Source of the DNA: JAWKIW01 sp046331175
GTDB lineage: Bacteria > Actinomycetota > Acidimicrobiia > Acidimicrobiales > Acidimicrobilacustridaceae
Direction of reading: 5' to 3'
Length of the DNA: 64,000 nt
Assembly (NCBI GenBank): GCA_046331175.1
Contig: JAXLRI010000003.1
Span: 248,001 to 312,000 of the forward strand
Part shown: in pieces, positions 33,038 to 43,961 of the stretch
Numbering within the stretch: the first letter of the stretch is position 1
Layout: each line of letters opens with the position of its first letter
Translations under genes and position numbers: made by a program
Notes under the pieces: generated by a model
The model's input: only the letters and a program-made list of their open reading frames with translations
Told to the model about the DNA's origin: nothing
Databases searched by the model: none

Positions 33038-34066
33038 ATGCCCGCCAGCCCCACCGCCCACGCCAGCCCGACGGTCCCGACCAACCCGGCCACTGTGCGG
33101 GCGGTGCTGCAGGATCGCTACGGCGACGCCGGGGTCCTCGCCGTCGGCGAGGTGGCCACGCCCGAGCTCCGCGCCGGTGAGGTGCTGGTGCGGGTGGAGG
33201 CCGCCGGCATCGATCGGGGGACGGTCCACCTGCTGCGCGGACTGCCGCTGCTCGCCCGGCTCGAGGCGGGCGTGCGGCGACCGAAGCGCCGCGTGCCCGG
33301 GTTCGACGTCAGCGGGATCGTGGTGGAGGTCGGTGACGGGGTCGACGGGTTCTCGGTGGGCGATGCGGTGTGCGGGATCGGCCGCGGCTCGCTCGCCGAG
33401 CTCGCTCCGGCGCTGGCGCGCAAGCTGGCGCACCGGCCCGAGGAGGTCGATGCGGTCGACGCGGGCGTCCTGGCGATCTCGGGGCTGACCGCCCTGCAGG
33501 CCCTGCGCGACGCGGCGAAGGTCGAGGCCGGCGACGAGGTGCTCGTCCTCGGCGCCTCGGGCGGGGTCGGCTCGTACGCGGTGCAGCTGGCGAAGGCCAT
33601 GGGGGCGCGCGTCACCGGGGTGTGCAGCGGGTCGAAGGCCGACCTGGTGCGGTCCCTCGGCGCCGACGTCGTGGTCGACCACGCCACCGTCGACCCGCTC
33701 GGCGGCACGGCCACCTACGACGTCATCCTCGACATCGGCGGAGGCCGGCCGCTGCGCCGGCTGAAGCGGGCGCTGCGTCCGGCTGGGACGGTCGTGCTGG
33801 TGGGCAACGAGACCGGCGGCAAGGTCGCCGGCGGGTTCCTCGGCCGGTTCCTCGGCGGCCTGCTGCTGTCGATCGGCGGTTCGCGGCGCCTCGTCGGGTT
33901 CATCGCCAAGGAGGCCGGAGCCGACGTCGAGGTGCTCCTCGAGTACGTCACCTCCGGCGCGGTCCGGCCCCACGTCGACCGGGTGGTCGGCCTCGACGGG
34001 GTCGCCGACGCACTGCGCGACCTCGAGGCCGGCCGGGTCCGGGGGAAGGTCGCCGTCCGCCCCTGA
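33038..34066 (+). CDS. Zinc-independent medium-chain dehydrogenase/reductase
   Basis: A 342-residue NAD(P)-dependent oxidoreductase of the quinone-oxidoreductase-like MDR branch. The N-terminal GroES-like domain (AGEVLVRVEAAGIDRGTVH, VPGFDVSGIVVEVGDGV) is followed by a Rossmann domain with the nucleotide motif GASGGVGSYAVQLAKAMGA near residue 172. The cysteine ligands of zinc alcohol dehydrogenases are absent. AGGAGGACC precedes the ATG. The neighbouring TetR and its operator overlap the promoter region, so the enzyme is inducible. The substrate is unknown, perhaps a reactive carbonyl or quinone. Confidence 0.88.
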   Translation: MPASPTAHASPTVPTNPATVRAVLQDRYGDAGVLAVGEVATPELRAGEVLVRVEAAGIDRGTVHLLRGLPLLARLEAGVRRPKRRVPGFDVSGIVVEVGDGVDGFSVGDAVCGIGRGSLAELAPALARKLAHRPEEVDAVDAGVLAISGLTALQALRDAAKVEAGDEVLVLGASGGVGSYAVQLAKAMGARVTGVCSGSKADLVRSLGADVVVDHATVDPLGGTATYDVILDIGGGRPLRRLKRALRPAGTVVLVGNETGGKVAGGFLGRFLGGLLLSIGGSRRLVGFIAKEAGADVEVLLEYVTSGAVRPHVDRVVGLDGVADALRDLEAGRVRGKVAVRP

Positions 34067-34101
34067 GCGCTCGGCCGCGGTGGACCGGGGCCCGGCGGGG
34101 C

Positions 34102-34145
34102 GATGGCGACGGCCGGCGGACGCGGTGGCGACGGCGGGCAGACGC
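34102..34145 (+). repeat. Two tandem imperfect 22-bp repeats
   Basis: 34102-34123 and 34124-34145 match at 19 of 22 positions (core TGGCGACGG). They sit just before the glycosyltransferase promoter. No function is evident. Confidence 0.5.
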
Positions 34146-34157
34146 GACGGTGACGAG

Positions 34158-34163
34158 TAGGGT
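34158..34163 (+). promoter_or_regulatory. -10 box for leaderless glycosyltransferase transcript
   Basis: TAGGGT followed by 8 bases and the GTG at 34172. Confidence 0.5.
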
Positions 34164-34171
34164 CGCCGGCC

Positions 34172-35131
34172 GTGACGGTCACGGTCGTGGTGGTGCACTG
34201 GAACCAACCGGCGCGGTGCGCCGACACGCTGGCGACCCTCGCCGACCAGGGCGTCGACGTCGAGGCGGTCGTCGTCGACAACGGGTCGAACCCGGCCGAG
34301 CTGGCCGCCCTGCGCGAGGTCGTGGCGGCGGCGCCGGTGCCGGTCACGCTCCTCGAACAGGGCGCCAACACCGGCTTCGGTCCGGCGGCCAACGCCGGCT
34401 GGCGCTGGTGGTTGGCCGAGCGGACGGGCGAGTGGTCGGTGGTCGTGCCCCACGATGCCCTGCCGGCGCCGGGGTGCATCGGTGAGCTGGTGGCCCTGGC
34501 CGAGGCCCAGCCGCGGGCCGGGCTGGCGTGCGCCGACGTCGGTGACGGCGAGATCCCGGTCTACGACCCCTACTTCGGGGGCATGACGATCCCGGCCACC
34601 GGCACCGGTGGGTGGGAGGCGGTCGACTACCCGCACGGCACGCTGCTGCTGGCCCGTCGGGCCTGCCTGGTGGACGTGGGCCTGTTCGACGAGCGCTACT
34701 TCGCCTACTGCGAGGAAGCCGACCTCGGCCTACGGGCCAAGCGGGGCGGTTGGCAGGTGGGGCTCGGGCGGGGGATTCGCGTCGTGAACCCGACGATGCG
34801 GTCGGGGAGCCCGGCCGTCGACTACCTCATGCACCGCAACACCCTGCTGCTGGTGCGCGAGCACAGCGGCGGGTACCACGCCTTCATCCGGCTGTGGATC
34901 GCGCTCTGGCAGCTGGCGCGCGGCGTGGTCCAGCCGTCGTCGCAGGCGTGGATGTTCTCGGCCGAGGGTCGGGTGTGGGGGGTCGTCGACCACCTGCGCG
35001 GCCGGGTCGGGGCGCCGCCGGCCTTCCTCTTGCGCCACGCCGGCGAGCCACCGGGCTCGGTTCCGCCGGCGGTGCCGGGGGCGATGTCGGCTTCCGCGAC
35101 CGAGGCGGCGGTGCCGGGTGCGCGTCAGTAG
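34172..35131 (+). CDS. Family 2 glycosyltransferase (rhamnosyltransferase-like)
   Basis: A 319-residue GT-A fold enzyme. It opens with VTVVVVHWNQPARCADTLATL, has the nucleotide-sugar DNGSN motif near residue 33, ANTGFGPAANAG near 70, a VPHDALP acidic motif near 92 and the acceptor-side YFAYCEEADLGLRAKRGGW. The C-terminal stretch is aromatic and amphipathic, which suggests membrane association. The last 7 bases overlap the end of the convergent acyltransferase gene. A role in surface polysaccharide synthesis is likely. Confidence 0.9.
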   Translation: MTVTVVVVHWNQPARCADTLATLADQGVDVEAVVVDNGSNPAELAALREVVAAAPVPVTLLEQGANTGFGPAANAGWRWWLAERTGEWSVVVPHDALPAPGCIGELVALAEAQPRAGLACADVGDGEIPVYDPYFGGMTIPATGTGGWEAVDYPHGTLLLARRACLVDVGLFDERYFAYCEEADLGLRAKRGGWQVGLGRGIRVVNPTMRSGSPAVDYLMHRNTLLLVREHSGGYHAFIRLWIALWQLARGVVQPSSQAWMFSAEGRVWGVVDHLRGRVGAPPAFLLRHAGEPPGSVPPAVPGAMSASATEAAVPGARQ

Positions 35132-37101
35132 CCGGTGGCCTCGAGCGAGCGGTCGATCAGCCACGCGCCCACGAGCGTGCCCGACGGGCCGTCGAAGTGG
35201 AGGCCGTCCGGGCGCAGCGTGATCCCGTCCTGCTCGGTGCGGCACTGGCCGTTCGGGCAGATGTAGGCGGCCAGGTCGACCATCGACACCCCCGGCGTGT
35301 CGGCGATGACGCGCTTGTAGATGGCGTTGAGGCAGTCGATCTTGCCGTCGTTGTCGGGCACGGTCTTGGTGCCGCGGTAGTAGGGGGCGGTGGTCATCGC
35401 CACCGGCGTGCCGCGCGACCGCAGCACCGACAGCGCCTCGCGGACCTCACCCTCGTACCACTGGTCGAAGACGGGGTCGCAGGGGGCGCGCCACGTGCCG
35501 TCGAGGTCGCGCTGGGTGTTGCCGGCCCAGCCGACCACCAACAGGTTGAGGTCGGGGTGGAACGTGTCCATCTCGGCGCCCCACCGGCCGTTCCAGTCGT
35601 GGCACTCGGCGGCCTCGGTGGCGGTGGAGCCGTCGGGCAGCTTGACCCGGCCGTTGCCGCGGGCGACGCCGCAGGCGATCACCGCCTTGGACGTGACGTC
35701 GACCCCGAGGGTGCCCTCGACCGGGATGATGCCGGCGGCCAGCGAGAAGGCCACCGAGTCGCCGACCACGAGGATGCGGGGGGCGTGGCCCAGCTCGGCG
35801 GTGGCGCGGGGCACCGGCTTGCCGGCCTTGGTGGTGGGGGTGGTGGCGCCGGGGGTGGTGGGTCCGGGGACGGCGAGGGTGGTGTCGGCGCCGGCGGGGG
35901 AGCCGGCCACCAGGGCGGCGGCCACGTCCTGCTGGGACGGGCCGGAGGTGGGCGGGATGGTCGTGAAGACGAGGGCGGCGGCCACGACGACGGCGGCGAG
36001 GGGGGCGGCCACCTTGGCCGTCCACCCGGTCAGGGCGCCGCGCCGGATGGGCTTCTCGACCAGCCAGTAGGACAGGGCGGCGGCGCCGGCGGTGAGGGCC
36101 AGCCGCACGACCAGCACCGCCGGCTCGGGCCAGCCGGTCCGCTCGGGGGAGACCAGCACGAAGATCGGCCAGTGCCACAGGTACAGGCCGTAGCTGACGA
36201 TGCCCGCCAGCACCAGCGGCGCCCACCCCAGCACCCGGGCGATGATGCCGGCCTCGGGGTGCGAGGCGGCGGCGATGACGGCGGTGGCGGCGACGCCGCA
36301 GGCCAGCAGGCCGCCGCGGTAGAGGGTGGCCTCCTGGCCGTCGACGGTGAACCACGCCCAGGCGAGGAACGCGACACCGGCCAGGCCGGCCACCTCGAGG
36401 GCGACCCGCCCCCGCTTGCTCTGGATGGGGCCCCACACGTGGCCGGCGGTGCCCAGGGCGGCGCCGAGCAGGATGGCGGCGATGCGGGTGTCGGTGCCGT
36501 AGTAGAGGCGGCTGGGGTCGGTGCCGGGCACGTAGCGGACGATCAGCGACAGCGCCGAGGCGGCGGCGCCGCCGGCGCACACCCAGAACAGCACCTTGGG
36601 GCTCCGGCGCAGCCACACCAGCAGGCCCACGACCACGAACGGCCACAGGACGTAGAACTGCTCCTCGATGGCCAGGCTCCACGTGTGCTGCAGCGGCGAC
36701 GGCTCGCTGAACATGGCCCAGTAGCTGCCGTTGCCGGCGACGGCGTGCCAGTTGGCGACGTAGAGCAACGTGGCCAGGCCGTCGCCGCGGATCTTGTCGA
36801 GCTCGACCGGGGTGGCCCAGACCGCCGCGTAGACCGCCACGAAGCCCAGCACCAGCAGCACGGCGGGCAGCAGGCGCCGGGCGCGCCGGGCCCAGAAGTG
36901 GCCCAGGCCGATCTCGCCGGAGCCGTGGTGCTCGACGAGCAGCAGGCTGGTGATCAGGAAGCCCGACAGGACGAAGAACAGGTCGACGCCGAGGAAGCCA
37001 CCCCGCAGGTGGCCGGCGTGGAAGGCGATGACGCCGAGCACGGCGAGGCCGCGCAGGCCGTCGAGCGCGGGCATGTAGCGGAGTCCGCGGGAGGCATCCA
37101 T
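35125..37101 (-). CDS. OafA-type acyltransferase with C-terminal SGNH domain
   Basis: A 658-residue membrane enzyme that probably O-acetylates an envelope glycan. The acyltransferase-3 domain (about 1-360, some ten helices) starts YMPALDGLRGLAVLGVIAFHAG and contains FFVLSGFLITSLLL. A helix near 370-390 leads to an external SGNH hydrolase-like domain with GDSVAFSLAAG (catalytic Ser) and RPDGLHFDG (Asp-His). I chose the ATG at 37101, with TAGCGT 10 bases upstream; a GTG at 37113 is the alternative. A paralogue lies at 57631-59697. It is convergent with a glycosyltransferase. Confidence 0.92.
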   Translation of the reverse strand: MDASRGLRYMPALDGLRGLAVLGVIAFHAGHLRGGFLGVDLFFVLSGFLITSLLLVEHHGSGEIGLGHFWARRARRLLPAVLLVLGFVAVYAAVWATPVELDKIRGDGLATLLYVANWHAVAGNGSYWAMFSEPSPLQHTWSLAIEEQFYVLWPFVVVGLLVWLRRSPKVLFWVCAGGAAASALSLIVRYVPGTDPSRLYYGTDTRIAAILLGAALGTAGHVWGPIQSKRGRVALEVAGLAGVAFLAWAWFTVDGQEATLYRGGLLACGVAATAVIAAASHPEAGIIARVLGWAPLVLAGIVSYGLYLWHWPIFVLVSPERTGWPEPAVLVVRLALTAGAAALSYWLVEKPIRRGALTGWTAKVAAPLAAVVVAAALVFTTIPPTSGPSQQDVAAALVAGSPAGADTTLAVPGPTTPGATTPTTKAGKPVPRATAELGHAPRILVVGDSVAFSLAAGIIPVEGTLGVDVTSKAVIACGVARGNGRVKLPDGSTATEAAECHDWNGRWGAEMDTFHPDLNLLVVGWAGNTQRDLDGTWRAPCDPVFDQWYEGEVREALSVLRSRGTPVAMTTAPYYRGTKTVPDNDGKIDCLNAIYKRVIADTPGVSMVDLAAYICPNGQCRTEQDGITLRPDGLHFDGPSGTLVGAWLIDRSLEATGY

Positions 37102-37111
37102 GGGCCGGGCC

Positions 37112-37117
37112 ACGCTA
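37112..37117 (-). promoter_or_regulatory. Possible -10 box for the acyltransferase
   Basis: TAGCGT on the minus strand, 10 bases before the ATG at 37101. The spacing is slightly longer than at the other leaderless-type genes. Confidence 0.35.
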
Positions 37118-37203
37118 CCCGGACCCGCCGGTCGCTCCGGGTCAGCCCGGACCGGGCGAACCCGTCCGGCGCGCCGCGCCAGCGGGCCCGATCGGTGCGG
37201 CGG

Positions 37204-37476
37204 TCAGCCGGTGCCGGGGATGCGCCCCTCCTCGGCCGCCGCGATCTGGGGGCGGACCACCCACAGGTACGTGATCGAGACGATCAGCCCGGCGACCAGG
37301 CAGAGGATCCCGAGCAGGATCGCCGCCATCCACCCGGCCTGGCTGCGGCGGGCCAGGGCCCAGGCCCACGACGGCCGGCGAGCGCAGTCGAGCAGCGCCC
37401 ACATCGAGATGGCGAGCGGCACCGCCGACACGGTGATCAGCACGATCGTCCAGAGCAGGCGGCCCACACCCTCCAC
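37204..37476 (-). CDS. Small PLDc_N-type membrane protein
   Basis: A 90-residue protein with two hydrophobic helices (about 8-27 and 48-72) and the motif WALLDCARRP after the first, typical of the PLDc_N/cardiolipin-synthase N-terminal family that often stands alone in actinobacteria. The GTG at 37476 is 6 bases after TAGCGT. Function unknown. Confidence 0.8.
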   Translation of the reverse strand: MEGVGRLLWTIVLITVSAVPLAISMWALLDCARRPSWAWALARRSQAGWMAAILLGILCLVAGLIVSITYLWVVRPQIAAAEEGRIPGTG

Positions 37477-37482
37477 CCCATC

Positions 37483-37488
37483 ACGCTA
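37483..37488 (-). promoter_or_regulatory. -10 box for leaderless small membrane protein transcript
   Basis: TAGCGT on the minus strand, 6 bases before the GTG at 37476. Confidence 0.5.
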
Positions 37489-37545
37489 ACGCCGGCGGCC
37501 GCCCCCACGTCCGGCCCAGGCCCGAGTGGGTCGTCGATGCACCAG

Positions 37546-37551
37546 TAGGGT
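37546..37551 (+). promoter_or_regulatory. -10 box for leaderless epoxide hydrolase transcript
   Basis: TAGGGT followed by 6 bases and the ATG at 37558. Confidence 0.5.
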
Positions 37552-37557
37552 GCCGGG

Positions 37558-38547
37558 ATGGCCAGCGCTCCCTACGAGATCCCCGGCGCCACGCAGCGCT
37601 TCGTCGACGTCGGCGACGTCACCCTGTCGGTCTACGAGGTCGAGCCCGAGGGTGGCGCCGACCCGGATCGTCCGGTGGTGGTGTTCTCCCACGGCTTCCC
37701 CGAGCTCGCCTACACCTGGCGCCAGCAGCTGCCGGCGGTGGCCGCCGCCGGGTTCCGGGCCATCGCCCCCGACCAGCGCGGCTACGGCGGGTCGAGCCGC
37801 CCCGACGAGGTCACCGACTACGACATCTTCCACCTCACCGGCGACCTGGTCGGCCTGCTCGACGCGGTCGAGGCCGATCGGGGCATCTTCGTCGGCCACG
37901 ACTGGGGTGGCTTCGTGGTCTGGCAGATGCCGCTGCTGCACCGCGACCGCGTGGCCGGCGTGGCCGGGCTGAACACGCCCTACATCCCGCGCCTGCCCAT
38001 CAAGCCCACCGAGGCGTTCCGCATGCTCGGCGGCGAGAACCACTACATCCTCTACTTCCAGGAGCCGGGCATCGCCGACGTCGCCCTGGCCGAGAACGTC
38101 GAGACGCTCTTCGACCGCATGTTCCGCCGCGGGGTCGAGCCCGAGCGCCTGCAGGCCGCCGCCGCCGACGCCCACGACTTCATCCAGGCGGTGGTCGAGG
38201 CGCCCGTGCTCGGCGACGAGCTGCTCACCCCCGACGAGATGGCCGTGTTCGTCGACACCTTCCGCACCACCGGGTTCACCGGCGGCCTGTCGTGGTACCG
38301 CAACTTCGACCGCAACTGGGAGCTCACGCCCGAGCTCGACGGGGCGCGCGTCGACGACCTGCCGTGCCTGATGGTCACCGCCGAGTGGGACCCGGTGCTG
38401 GTGCCGGCGATGGCCCAGGGCATGCCCGATGTCATCGGCGACCTCGAGATGCACCAGATCGCCCACTGCGGGCACTGGACCCAGCAGGAGGAGCCGGCTC
38501 AGGTGAACCGGCTCCTCACCGACTGGTTGTCCCGCCGCTTCGCCTGA
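37558..38547 (+). CDS. Epoxide hydrolase-like alpha/beta hydrolase
   Basis: A 329-residue enzyme expected to add water to an epoxide. The oxyanion motif is SHGFPELAYTWRQQ (about 44), the nucleophile Asp is in VGHDWGGFVVW (about 116) and the catalytic His is in IAHCGHWTQQEEPAQVN near the C terminus. The acid residue lies in VTAEWDPVL. The cap domain contains the expected aromatic residues (GLSWYRNFDRNW). It has no signal peptide. It ends 2 bases from the convergent lon gene. The natural substrate is unknown. Confidence 0.92.
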   Translation: MASAPYEIPGATQRFVDVGDVTLSVYEVEPEGGADPDRPVVVFSHGFPELAYTWRQQLPAVAAAGFRAIAPDQRGYGGSSRPDEVTDYDIFHLTGDLVGLLDAVEADRGIFVGHDWGGFVVWQMPLLHRDRVAGVAGLNTPYIPRLPIKPTEAFRMLGGENHYILYFQEPGIADVALAENVETLFDRMFRRGVEPERLQAAAADAHDFIQAVVEAPVLGDELLTPDEMAVFVDTFRTTGFTGGLSWYRNFDRNWELTPELDGARVDDLPCLMVTAEWDPVLVPAMAQGMPDVIGDLEMHQIAHCGHWTQQEEPAQVNRLLTDWLSRRFA

Positions 38548-38549
38548 CG

Positions 38550-41066
<2,517 letters not shown>

Positions 41067-41135
41067 CGGGTGCTCCGGGGTGCTCGTCGGCGTCGGGCGG
41101 GCCGATCGCCGGGGTGCCGGGGGTGGTGTTACGGG

Positions 41136-41164
41136 ATTACACCGCTGCAACCGCCGGATCCCAA
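41136..41164 (-). promoter_or_regulatory. Candidate lon promoter
   Basis: On the minus strand TTGGGA (41164-41159), a 17-base spacer and TGTAAT (41141-41136), giving a leader of about 65 bases. No HAIR-type heat-shock operator is seen. Confidence 0.45.
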
Positions 41165-41221
41165 CCTGCATTCCCAACAAACCTGAGTCTCTGGCGCGCA
41201 GGTCTGTGGTCGAGAACGGCC

Positions 41222-41253
41222 GACCAAACGATCGCTTGACCAAACGAACGCTT
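41222..41253. promoter_or_regulatory. Tandem TetR-type operator upstream of the P450 gene
   Basis: Two adjoining 16-base direct repeats (41222-41237 and 41238-41253) identical at 15 positions. Each contains an imperfect palindrome of the form CAAACG-NN-CGCTTG. They end 17 bases before the P450 start. The regulator may be one of the two TetR proteins encoded nearby or a distant one. Confidence 0.7.
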
Positions 41254-41270
41254 GATGGAACGATGCTGCC

Positions 41271-42509
41271 GTGACGGACACGCTGCACCCCACCGACATG
41301 CCCGAGATCGACATCTACGACGGTCGCCTCTACGACGACCCGTGGGAGACCTACCGCTGGCTGCGGACCAACGATCCGGTGCACTGGGACGAGAAGAACC
41401 AGATCTGGCTGATCTCCAAGTACGAGGACGTCTGCGCCATCTCGCGCAACACCCAGCGGTACTGCTCCAAGCACGGCGTCATCGACGTGTCGGTGCCCAT
41501 GTCGATCATCTCGATGGACGACCCCGAGCACACCCGCCAGCGGCGCCTCATCAACAAGGGCTTCACGCCCCGCCAGGTCCGCCGCCTCGAGCCGCACATC
41601 CGCGAGCTGTCGAACCAGATCATCGACGAGGTGCGCACCCGCGGCGAGATCGACTTCGTCGAGGACTTCGCCATCCACGTGCCGCTCATCGTCATCGCCG
41701 AGCTCATGGGCCTCGACCCGGCCGGCCGCAAGAAGCTCTACGAGTGGAGCGACAAGATGATGGCGGGCGCCAACCTGCCCGACGACGCCCCCGAGCTCAT
41801 CCCCGCCGCCGAGGCCTTCGGCGAGTACGTCGAGTACCTGCTGCCGATCATCGAGGACCGCCGCACCACGCCGCGCGAGGACCTCATCTCGATCCTGGTC
41901 GGCGCCTTCGACGAGGGCCTGCTCGACGGTGGCGACGCCATCGCCGTCAGCGGCCAGGACGAGCTCACCGACGACGAGCTGCTGATGTTCCTCGTGATCA
42001 TCGTCATCGCCGGCAACGAGACCACCCGCAACGCCATCACCGGCGGCCTCCGGGCGCTGAGCGACTTCCCCGAGCAGAAGGAGAAGCTGCTCGCCAACCC
42101 CGACCTGTGGGACCTCGCCGTCGACGAGCTCATCCGCTACGTCTCGCCGGTGCTCAGCTTCTACCGGACCGTCACCGAGGACCACGTCTACAAGGGCAAG
42201 GAGCTCAAGGAGGGCGACCGGGTCCTGCTGCTCTACCAGTCGGCCAACCGCGACGAGGACGTCTTCGAGGCGCCCGACGAGCTGCTCATCGACCGCAACC
42301 CGAACCCGCACGTGGCCTTCGGCTACGGCCCGCACTACTGCCTGGGCGCCAACCTGGCCCGGCTCGAGGTGAAGGTGGTGTTCGAGGAGCTGTTCAAGCG
42401 CCTGCAGGACATCCGGGTGCGCGAGGACGCCGAGCTGCAGCGGCACCCCAACACGCTGGTGCTGGCCATCGAGCACCTGCCCGCCGTCTTCACCCCCCAG
42501 CCGGTCTGA
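41271..42509 (+). CDS. Cytochrome P450
   Basis: A 412-residue soluble bacterial P450. The oxygen-activation helix reads IVIAGNETTRNAI (about 245), the ExxR pair is in DELIRYVSP (about 285) and the haem-binding loop is FGYGPHYCLGANLARLE with the axial Cys near residue 355. No redox partner gene is adjacent, so ferredoxin and reductase must come from elsewhere. The GTG lies just after the tandem operator, so it is probably inducible. The TetR gene downstream has its own leaderless-type promoter. The substrate cannot be read from sequence; a sterol, fatty acid or xenobiotic are all possible. Confidence 0.95.
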   Translation: MTDTLHPTDMPEIDIYDGRLYDDPWETYRWLRTNDPVHWDEKNQIWLISKYEDVCAISRNTQRYCSKHGVIDVSVPMSIISMDDPEHTRQRRLINKGFTPRQVRRLEPHIRELSNQIIDEVRTRGEIDFVEDFAIHVPLIVIAELMGLDPAGRKKLYEWSDKMMAGANLPDDAPELIPAAEAFGEYVEYLLPIIEDRRTTPREDLISILVGAFDEGLLDGGDAIAVSGQDELTDDELLMFLVIIVIAGNETTRNAITGGLRALSDFPEQKEKLLANPDLWDLAVDELIRYVSPVLSFYRTVTEDHVYKGKELKEGDRVLLLYQSANRDEDVFEAPDELLIDRNPNPHVAFGYGPHYCLGANLARLEVKVVFEELFKRLQDIRVREDAELQRHPNTLVLAIEHLPAVFTPQPV

Positions 42510-42557
42510 CTCGACCGGCCAGGGCACCCGGACCACGGTCACGAGCAGGCAGACGGG

Positions 42558-42563
42558 TACGGT
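42558..42563 (+). promoter_or_regulatory. -10 box for leaderless tetR transcript
   Basis: TACGGT followed by 7 bases and the GTG at 42571. It only just precedes an earlier in-frame GTG at 42565. Confidence 0.45.
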
Positions 42564-42570
42564 CGTGACC

Positions 42571-43191
42571 GTGGCCAACCCCACCACGTCGGCGCTGCCG
42601 ACCGCGCCCGCGGCGCCGGCCGAGCCCGGCCAGCGCGAGCGCATCCTCGAGGCCGCCCTGCGGCTGATGGCCGAGCACGGCGTGCACGCCACCTCGATGC
42701 GCCGCCTGAGCGAGGCGTGCGGCCTCAACGTGGCGACGCTGTACCACTACTTCCCGTCCAAGGCCGACCTCCTCACCGAGGTCATCGCCCACCGCTCCTA
42801 CGCCGACCTGCTCGCCGAGCTCCCGCCGGTCGACCCCGACGCGCCGCTGCGCGAGCGGGTCCAGGCGGTGCTGTCGTACGTCTTCACCGAGATGGCCGCC
42901 GAGGACGACATGTGGCGGTTGCTGCTCGGCGAGAGCCTGCGGGGCAACGACCAGGTCCTGGTGGCCGCCGCCGAGCTGAGCGCCCTGTTCGAGCAGGCGC
43001 TCAACGACTGGTTCGACGCCGTGCTGGCCGACTTCCCGGGGGATCGCGGCGACGTCACGCGGGTGCTGCGGGGCACCATCTACGGCTTCTTCGTTGAGGT
43101 GCTCCCGCTGCCCCGTGACGACCGGGTCCGGCTGCTCCTCCAGCGCGCCGCCGAGATCGCCCGCGTCATCGTCCCCGACGCCATGGGCTGA
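42571..43191 (+). CDS. TetR-family transcriptional regulator downstream of P450
   Basis: A 206-residue regulator. After about 18 low-complexity Ala/Pro residues the DNA-binding domain reads QRERILEAALRLMAEHGVHA and MRRLSEACGLNVATLYHYFP. The frame also allows a GTG at 42565; I prefer 42571 because of its distance from TACGGT. It may control the P450 gene through the tandem operator at 41222-41253. Confidence 0.9.
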   Translation: MANPTTSALPTAPAAPAEPGQRERILEAALRLMAEHGVHATSMRRLSEACGLNVATLYHYFPSKADLLTEVIAHRSYADLLAELPPVDPDAPLRERVQAVLSYVFTEMAAEDDMWRLLLGESLRGNDQVLVAAAELSALFEQALNDWFDAVLADFPGDRGDVTRVLRGTIYGFFVEVLPLPRDDRVRLLLQRAAEIARVIVPDAMG

Positions 43192-43258
43192 CGGTGTTCG
43201 GCCGTCCCCGTCGTCGTGGCCGTCGTGGACGGCGAGGGCTCGGTGGGCGGCGGCGGGA

Positions 43259-43882
43259 TCAGGCGTCGACGGGGTCGGTGTCGGGTTGCTCGGTGAGGGC
43301 GCCGGTGCGGAGCAGGTCGACCATCACGGCGGCCACGCGCTCGAAGCTGGTCTGGAAGGTGCCGGCGGCCTGGCGTCGGCCGAGGCCATCCCACACCAGG
43401 TCGAGCAGCTCGACGAAGGCGGCGGTGTCGACGTCGTCGCGCAGGAGGCCCTCGTCCTGGGCCTGCTGCACGAGCGGTGCGAAGCGCTCGACCACGAACC
43501 GGTTGAGGCGACCGGCGGCCTCGGCGGCCTCGCCGTCGGCCTGCATGCGTCCCCGGAACAGGGCCACGGCCACCGCCGGCTCGGGGTCGGTGAGCACGGT
43601 GCCCTCGACGAAGCGGACGAGGTCGGGGCCGATCGGCTCGTCGGGCGGGGCGGCGGAGGCCATGCGATCGAGCTCGCGGGTGAGCACGTCCTCGGTGAGG
43701 GCCTCGAACAGGTGGTCCTTGGTGGGGAAGTAGTTGTAGAAGGTGCCCGTCGACAGGCCGGCCTCGGCCAGCAGCTCGCGGGTGGTGAGCTCGCGGTAGT
43801 CGTTGCGCTGCAGGCACACCAGGGCGGCGTCCATGATCCGGCGGCGCACGGCGTCCTTGTGGGCGGCGCTCACCTTGGGCAT
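43259..43882 (-). CDS. TetR-family transcriptional regulator
   Basis: A 207-residue regulator with the helix-turn-helix HKDAVRRRIMDAALVCLQRN and TRELLAEAGLSTGTFYNYFP. The long frame to 44152 is non-coding upstream of the ATG at 43882, where GAGGAG stands at normal spacing and the protein begins MPKVSAAHKDAV. It lies 79 bases after the UbiB-like kinase gene on the same strand, possibly in one operon, and converges on the other TetR gene. Confidence 0.9.
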   Translation of the reverse strand: MPKVSAAHKDAVRRRIMDAALVCLQRNDYRELTTRELLAEAGLSTGTFYNYFPTKDHLFEALTEDVLTRELDRMASAAPPDEPIGPDLVRFVEGTVLTDPEPAVAVALFRGRMQADGEAAEAAGRLNRFVVERFAPLVQQAQDEGLLRDDVDTAAFVELLDLVWDGLGRRQAAGTFQTSFERVAAVMVDLLRTGALTEQPDTDPVDA

Positions 43883-43961
43883 CGCCGGCTCCTCGTGGCG
43901 AGGCCGGGGTGCGCCGTCGGCGAAGCGAACCGGGCGAGCGGGGCGATCGGGGTGGTGGCGC

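Noticed and set aside
41067..42728. Upstream extension of the lon frame over the P450 gene
   Set aside because: Lon starts normally at the ATG at 41066 with a good ribosome site; the extension is antisense to P450 and covers its operator.
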